Shown piece by piece: positions 62,065-64,000 of a DNA stretch of 64,000 bases. The position numbers were made by a program, and so were the translations under genes. The notes beneath the pieces are model-generated. The model saw only the letters and a list, made by a program, of their open reading frames with translations. It was not told the DNA's origin and made no database searches. Position 1 is the first letter of the stretch. Every line of letters starts with the position of its first letter. This DNA is from Flavobacterium piscis (lineage in GTDB: Bacteria; Bacteroidota; Bacteroidia; Flavobacteriales; Flavobacteriaceae): assembly GCF_001686925.1 (NCBI RefSeq), contig NZ_LVEN01000042.1, forward strand, positions 310,001 to 374,000, in the 5' to 3' direction.

Positions 62065-62097
62065 AAAACCTTACTGGATATCAGGAAGGTTTTTTTT
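62065..62097 (+). terminator. Terminator of porin paralogue 2
   Basis: Imperfect hairpin AAAACCTTACTG with CAGGAAGGTTTT and T run. Confidence 0.8.
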
Positions 62098-62184
62098 ATG
62101 CCTGAAGGTTTTAGAACAAGAAATTATTGTCTATTTCGTCGGAATTTAATCATATATCAATTTAGTTTATAATGAGGATATTTC

Positions 62185-62192
62185 TATATTTG
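62185..62192 (+). promoter_or_regulatory. -7 promoter element of porin paralogue 3
   Basis: TATATTTG lies 28 bp before the ATG at 62220, inside the preferred leader of the gene; the longer frame starting at 62172 would span it. Confidence 0.6.
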
Positions 62193-62219
62193 GCGAAATT
62201 AATCAACCAAAAAAATAAA

Positions 62220-62843
62220 ATGAAAAAAGTAATTTTCTCTGCAATTGCAGTGATGGCATTTGGATTTGCAAATGCACAAGATGTTAAGTACGGTCTTAAA
62301 GGAGCCTTAAACGTTTCAACTTTTACCGGAGATACAGATGGAGCTAACCTGAAATCACGAATAGGTTTTAATGTTGGAGGTTTTGTAGAAATAAAACTTT
62401 CTGAGAAATTTGCTTTGCAGCCAGAGCTTCTGTATTCTGATCAAGGAACTAAATTTACAAATATTGGAGATTACTTAGATGGAGATTTTTACACTGGAGA
62501 TATTAAATTTAATTTGGCTTATATAAATGTACCTGTAATGGCTAAATATTATGTAGCAGAAAAATTTAGTATTGAGGCTGGTCCGCAAATTGGGTTTTTA
62601 GTTTCTGCAAAAACAAAAACAAAGTTGGATGGATTTAGTCAGACTGTTGAAAATGATATTAAAGATAGTTTCGAATCAATTGATCTTGGATTAAATTTTG
62701 GAGCAGGATATGATTTTACAGAACATTTTGGGATAGGGGTAAGATATAATGTAGGATTAGCAAATATTGCAAAAACCGAAGCAGGTGATGATACTAAACT
62801 TCATAATAGTGTTTTTTCGTTTTCTGCAGCTTATAAATTCTAG
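62220..62843 (+). CDS. Outer-membrane beta-barrel protein, paralogue 3
   Basis: A 207-residue barrel protein from ATG 62220 (MKKVIFSAIAVMAFGFANAQ). The in-frame ATG at 62172 is rejected because the promoter element lies after it. Body strands: FALQPELLYSDQGTKFTN, AKYYVAEKFSIEAGPQIGFL and the C-terminal FSFSAAYKF. It is close to the next gene in sequence (AxYYVAEKFS-LEAGPQIGFL). Confidence 0.87.
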   Translation: MKKVIFSAIAVMAFGFANAQDVKYGLKGALNVSTFTGDTDGANLKSRIGFNVGGFVEIKLSEKFALQPELLYSDQGTKFTNIGDYLDGDFYTGDIKFNLAYINVPVMAKYYVAEKFSIEAGPQIGFLVSAKTKTKLDGFSQTVENDIKDSFESIDLGLNFGAGYDFTEHFGIGVRYNVGLANIAKTEAGDDTKLHNSVFSFSAAYKF

Positions 62844-62858
62844 TACTATAAAAAATTG

Positions 62859-62888
62859 AAAGCCTTTCTAATTTGAAAGGCTTTTTTT
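62859..62888 (+). terminator. Terminator of porin paralogue 3
   Basis: Arms AAAGCCTTTC and GAAAGGCTTT with T run. Confidence 0.85.
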
Positions 62889-62976
62889 GTAAGAAGAATT
62901 TGTTTTTAATAAGATTTTGCGCCTAGTTACTACAAAAAATGTTAAAATACAAATAATTTTTTGGTAAGTATATTTC

Positions 62977-62984
62977 TATATTTG
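62977..62984 (+). promoter_or_regulatory. -7 promoter element of porin paralogue 4
   Basis: TATATTTG, with the upstream block AATAATTTTTTGGTAAGTAT, mirrors the promoter of the gene at 61461. Confidence 0.6.
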
Positions 62985-63016
62985 CCCTCGAATTAATTTA
63001 ACCAAAACAATTAAAA

Positions 63017-63625
63017 ATGAAAAAAGTTCTTTTATCTGCAGTTGCAGTTATGGCATTTATGAGTGTAAGCGCTCAAGAAACAAGATTTGGAGTTAAAGCT
63101 GGTGCAAACTTAGCTACATTTACAGGAGATGTTGAAGATGCAAAATCTTTAGTTGGTTTTCAAGTAGGTGGTTTCGCTGAAATTAAATTGACTGATAAAT
63201 TCGCTATTCAACCTGAGATCTTATTCTCAACTCAAGGAGCAAAAGAAGAAGGAAGCGATATTTTTAGTTCATATGAAAATAAAGTAAATTTAAGCTATTT
63301 AAATGTTCCTGTAATGTTTAAATATTATGTTGCAGAAAAATTTAGTCTTGAAGCTGGACCACAAATTGGATTTTTACTTAGTGCTAAGTCAAAGTATAAG
63401 GAAACTGTTGATGGTGAGACATATTCAGATGATGTAGATGTAAAAGATGCTTTTAAATCAATTGATTTTGGAGTAAACTTTGGTGCTGGATATGATTTTA
63501 CTGAAAATCTTTCTGTAGGATTGCGTTATAACCTTGGCTTGTCAAATATTGCTGAAACAGAAGAAGGTAGTGATGCAAAAGTTAAAAACAGCGTTTTCTC
63601 TTTATCTGTAGGATACAAATTCTAA
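63017..63625 (+). CDS. Outer-membrane beta-barrel protein, paralogue 4
   Basis: A 202-residue barrel protein with signal peptide MKKVLLSAVAVMAFMSVSAQ, then TRFGVKAGANLATFTGD, FAIQPEILFSTQGAKEEG, KYYVAEKFSLEAGPQIGFL and the C-terminal VFSLSVGYKF. It is the last of the tandem set before xerD. Confidence 0.88.
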   Translation: MKKVLLSAVAVMAFMSVSAQETRFGVKAGANLATFTGDVEDAKSLVGFQVGGFAEIKLTDKFAIQPEILFSTQGAKEEGSDIFSSYENKVNLSYLNVPVMFKYYVAEKFSLEAGPQIGFLLSAKSKYKETVDGETYSDDVDVKDAFKSIDFGVNFGAGYDFTENLSVGLRYNLGLSNIAETEEGSDAKVKNSVFSLSVGYKF

Positions 63626-63649
63626 TCTAATTAGATATTTCATACTAAG

Positions 63650-63678
63650 AAACCTTCCTGATTCAGGAAGGTTTTTTT
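63650..63678 (+). terminator. Terminator of porin paralogue 4
   Basis: Arms AAACCTTCCTG and CAGGAAGGTTT with a T run, 25 bp after the stop and 29 bp before xerD. Confidence 0.85.
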
Positions 63679-63706
63679 ATGTCCAAAAATGTTTTACTTT
63701 GTAAGT

Positions 63707-64000
63707 ATGAATTGGAATAGGTATATCAAAGATTATCAGTCGTATTTAAGGATCGAAAGAGGGTTGTCTAAAAACACCATCGAAAACTATGGTTTTGATA
63801 TCGAGCGATTGTGTCTTTTTTTAGAAACAAATCAAATTGAAGTTTCTCCTTTAAAAATAAATGAAGAAACAATACAGCAATTTATATACGCGGTTGCAAA
63901 AGAGGTGAATCCTCGTTCGCAGGCGAGAATTATTTCGGGATTAAAAAGTTTTTTTAATTATTTGGTTTTTGAAGATTATAGAAATGATAATCCGCTTGAA
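63707..64000 (+). CDS. xerD: Tyrosine recombinase XerD, N-terminal part
   Basis: The frame from ATG 63707 (MNWNRYIKDYQSYLRIERGL) runs off the right edge; 98 codons are visible. The segments SKNTIENYGFDIERLCLFLE and RSQARIISGLKSFFNYLVFED form the SAM-like core-binding domain of XerC/XerD recombinases; catalytic residues lie beyond the window. Together with XerC it would resolve chromosome dimers at dif. The usual neighbour aroQ is 4.1 kb away on the other strand. Confidence 0.9.
   Translation, partial: MNWNRYIKDYQSYLRIERGLSKNTIENYGFDIERLCLFLETNQIEVSPLKINEETIQQFIYAVAKEVNPRSQARIISGLKSFFNYLVFEDYRNDNPLE

Noticed and set aside
62172..62219. N-terminal extension of porin paralogue 3
   Set aside because: The extension contains the promoter element TATATTTG and precedes a clear signal peptide starting at 62220.

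Overview
The window looks like a chromosomal segment of a Flavobacterium-type Bacteroidota. It is AT-rich. It carries type IX secretion sorting domains (T9SS types A and B), TonB-dependent uptake, lineage-typical conserved proteins (DUF4290, START-like, YqgE, DUF5686), and several promoters of the Bacteroidota form TAnnTTTG. No rRNA or CRISPR array is present; one complete tRNA (Met, anticodon CAT) is.

Region 1 (1-21.3 kb) is mostly ordinary chromosome. It holds the tail of a pectin-locus-like beta-helix protein, a pentapeptide-repeat protein, AraC regulators with their neighbours, a Gdx-type SMR exporter beside a Crp/Fnr regulator, a MocR regulator divergent from a TonB receptor, a siderophore-interacting protein, a radical SAM/DUF4130 DNA-repair pair, a CPA1 antiporter, an aldo/keto reductase, a methionine aminopeptidase, and a three-gene dioxygenase/GNAT/esterase cluster resembling quinone-detoxification (Mhq) operons.

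Region 2 (about 21.7-44.9 kb) is an accessory block ending at tRNA-Met. It has a large Rhs polymorphic-toxin locus with a cognate immunity candidate and decayed genes (an Imm26-like gene and a DUF4468 gene with in-frame stops), a giant T9SS type B protein, unrecognised orphans, a RadC-like protein and a LytTR/acyltransferase module. At its edge are two tandem 365-bp cassettes, each with a GIY-YIG nuclease gene and a copy of the tRNA-Met 3' end. Fragments resembling tRNA 3' ends followed by terminator hairpins are scattered through it, and two modules are bracketed by direct repeats. My reading is a tRNA-anchored integration hotspot.

Region 3 (45-64 kb) is housekeeping: a START-like protein, a class IV aminotransferase, YqgE, HU, fmt, recQ, an ATPase, a secreted esterase, DUF493, DUF4290, murA (with Asp at the usual catalytic Cys position), a cation diffusion facilitator, DUF5686, aroQ and the start of xerD. 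Five beta-barrel genes lie between aroQ and xerD. Intergenic gaps here hold MITE-like inverted repeats, including a 509-bp element with perfect 33-bp inverted ends that carries a third GIY-YIG gene. The GIY-YIG cassettes at tRNA-Met and inside these inverted repeats are the best candidates for an undescribed mobile system.
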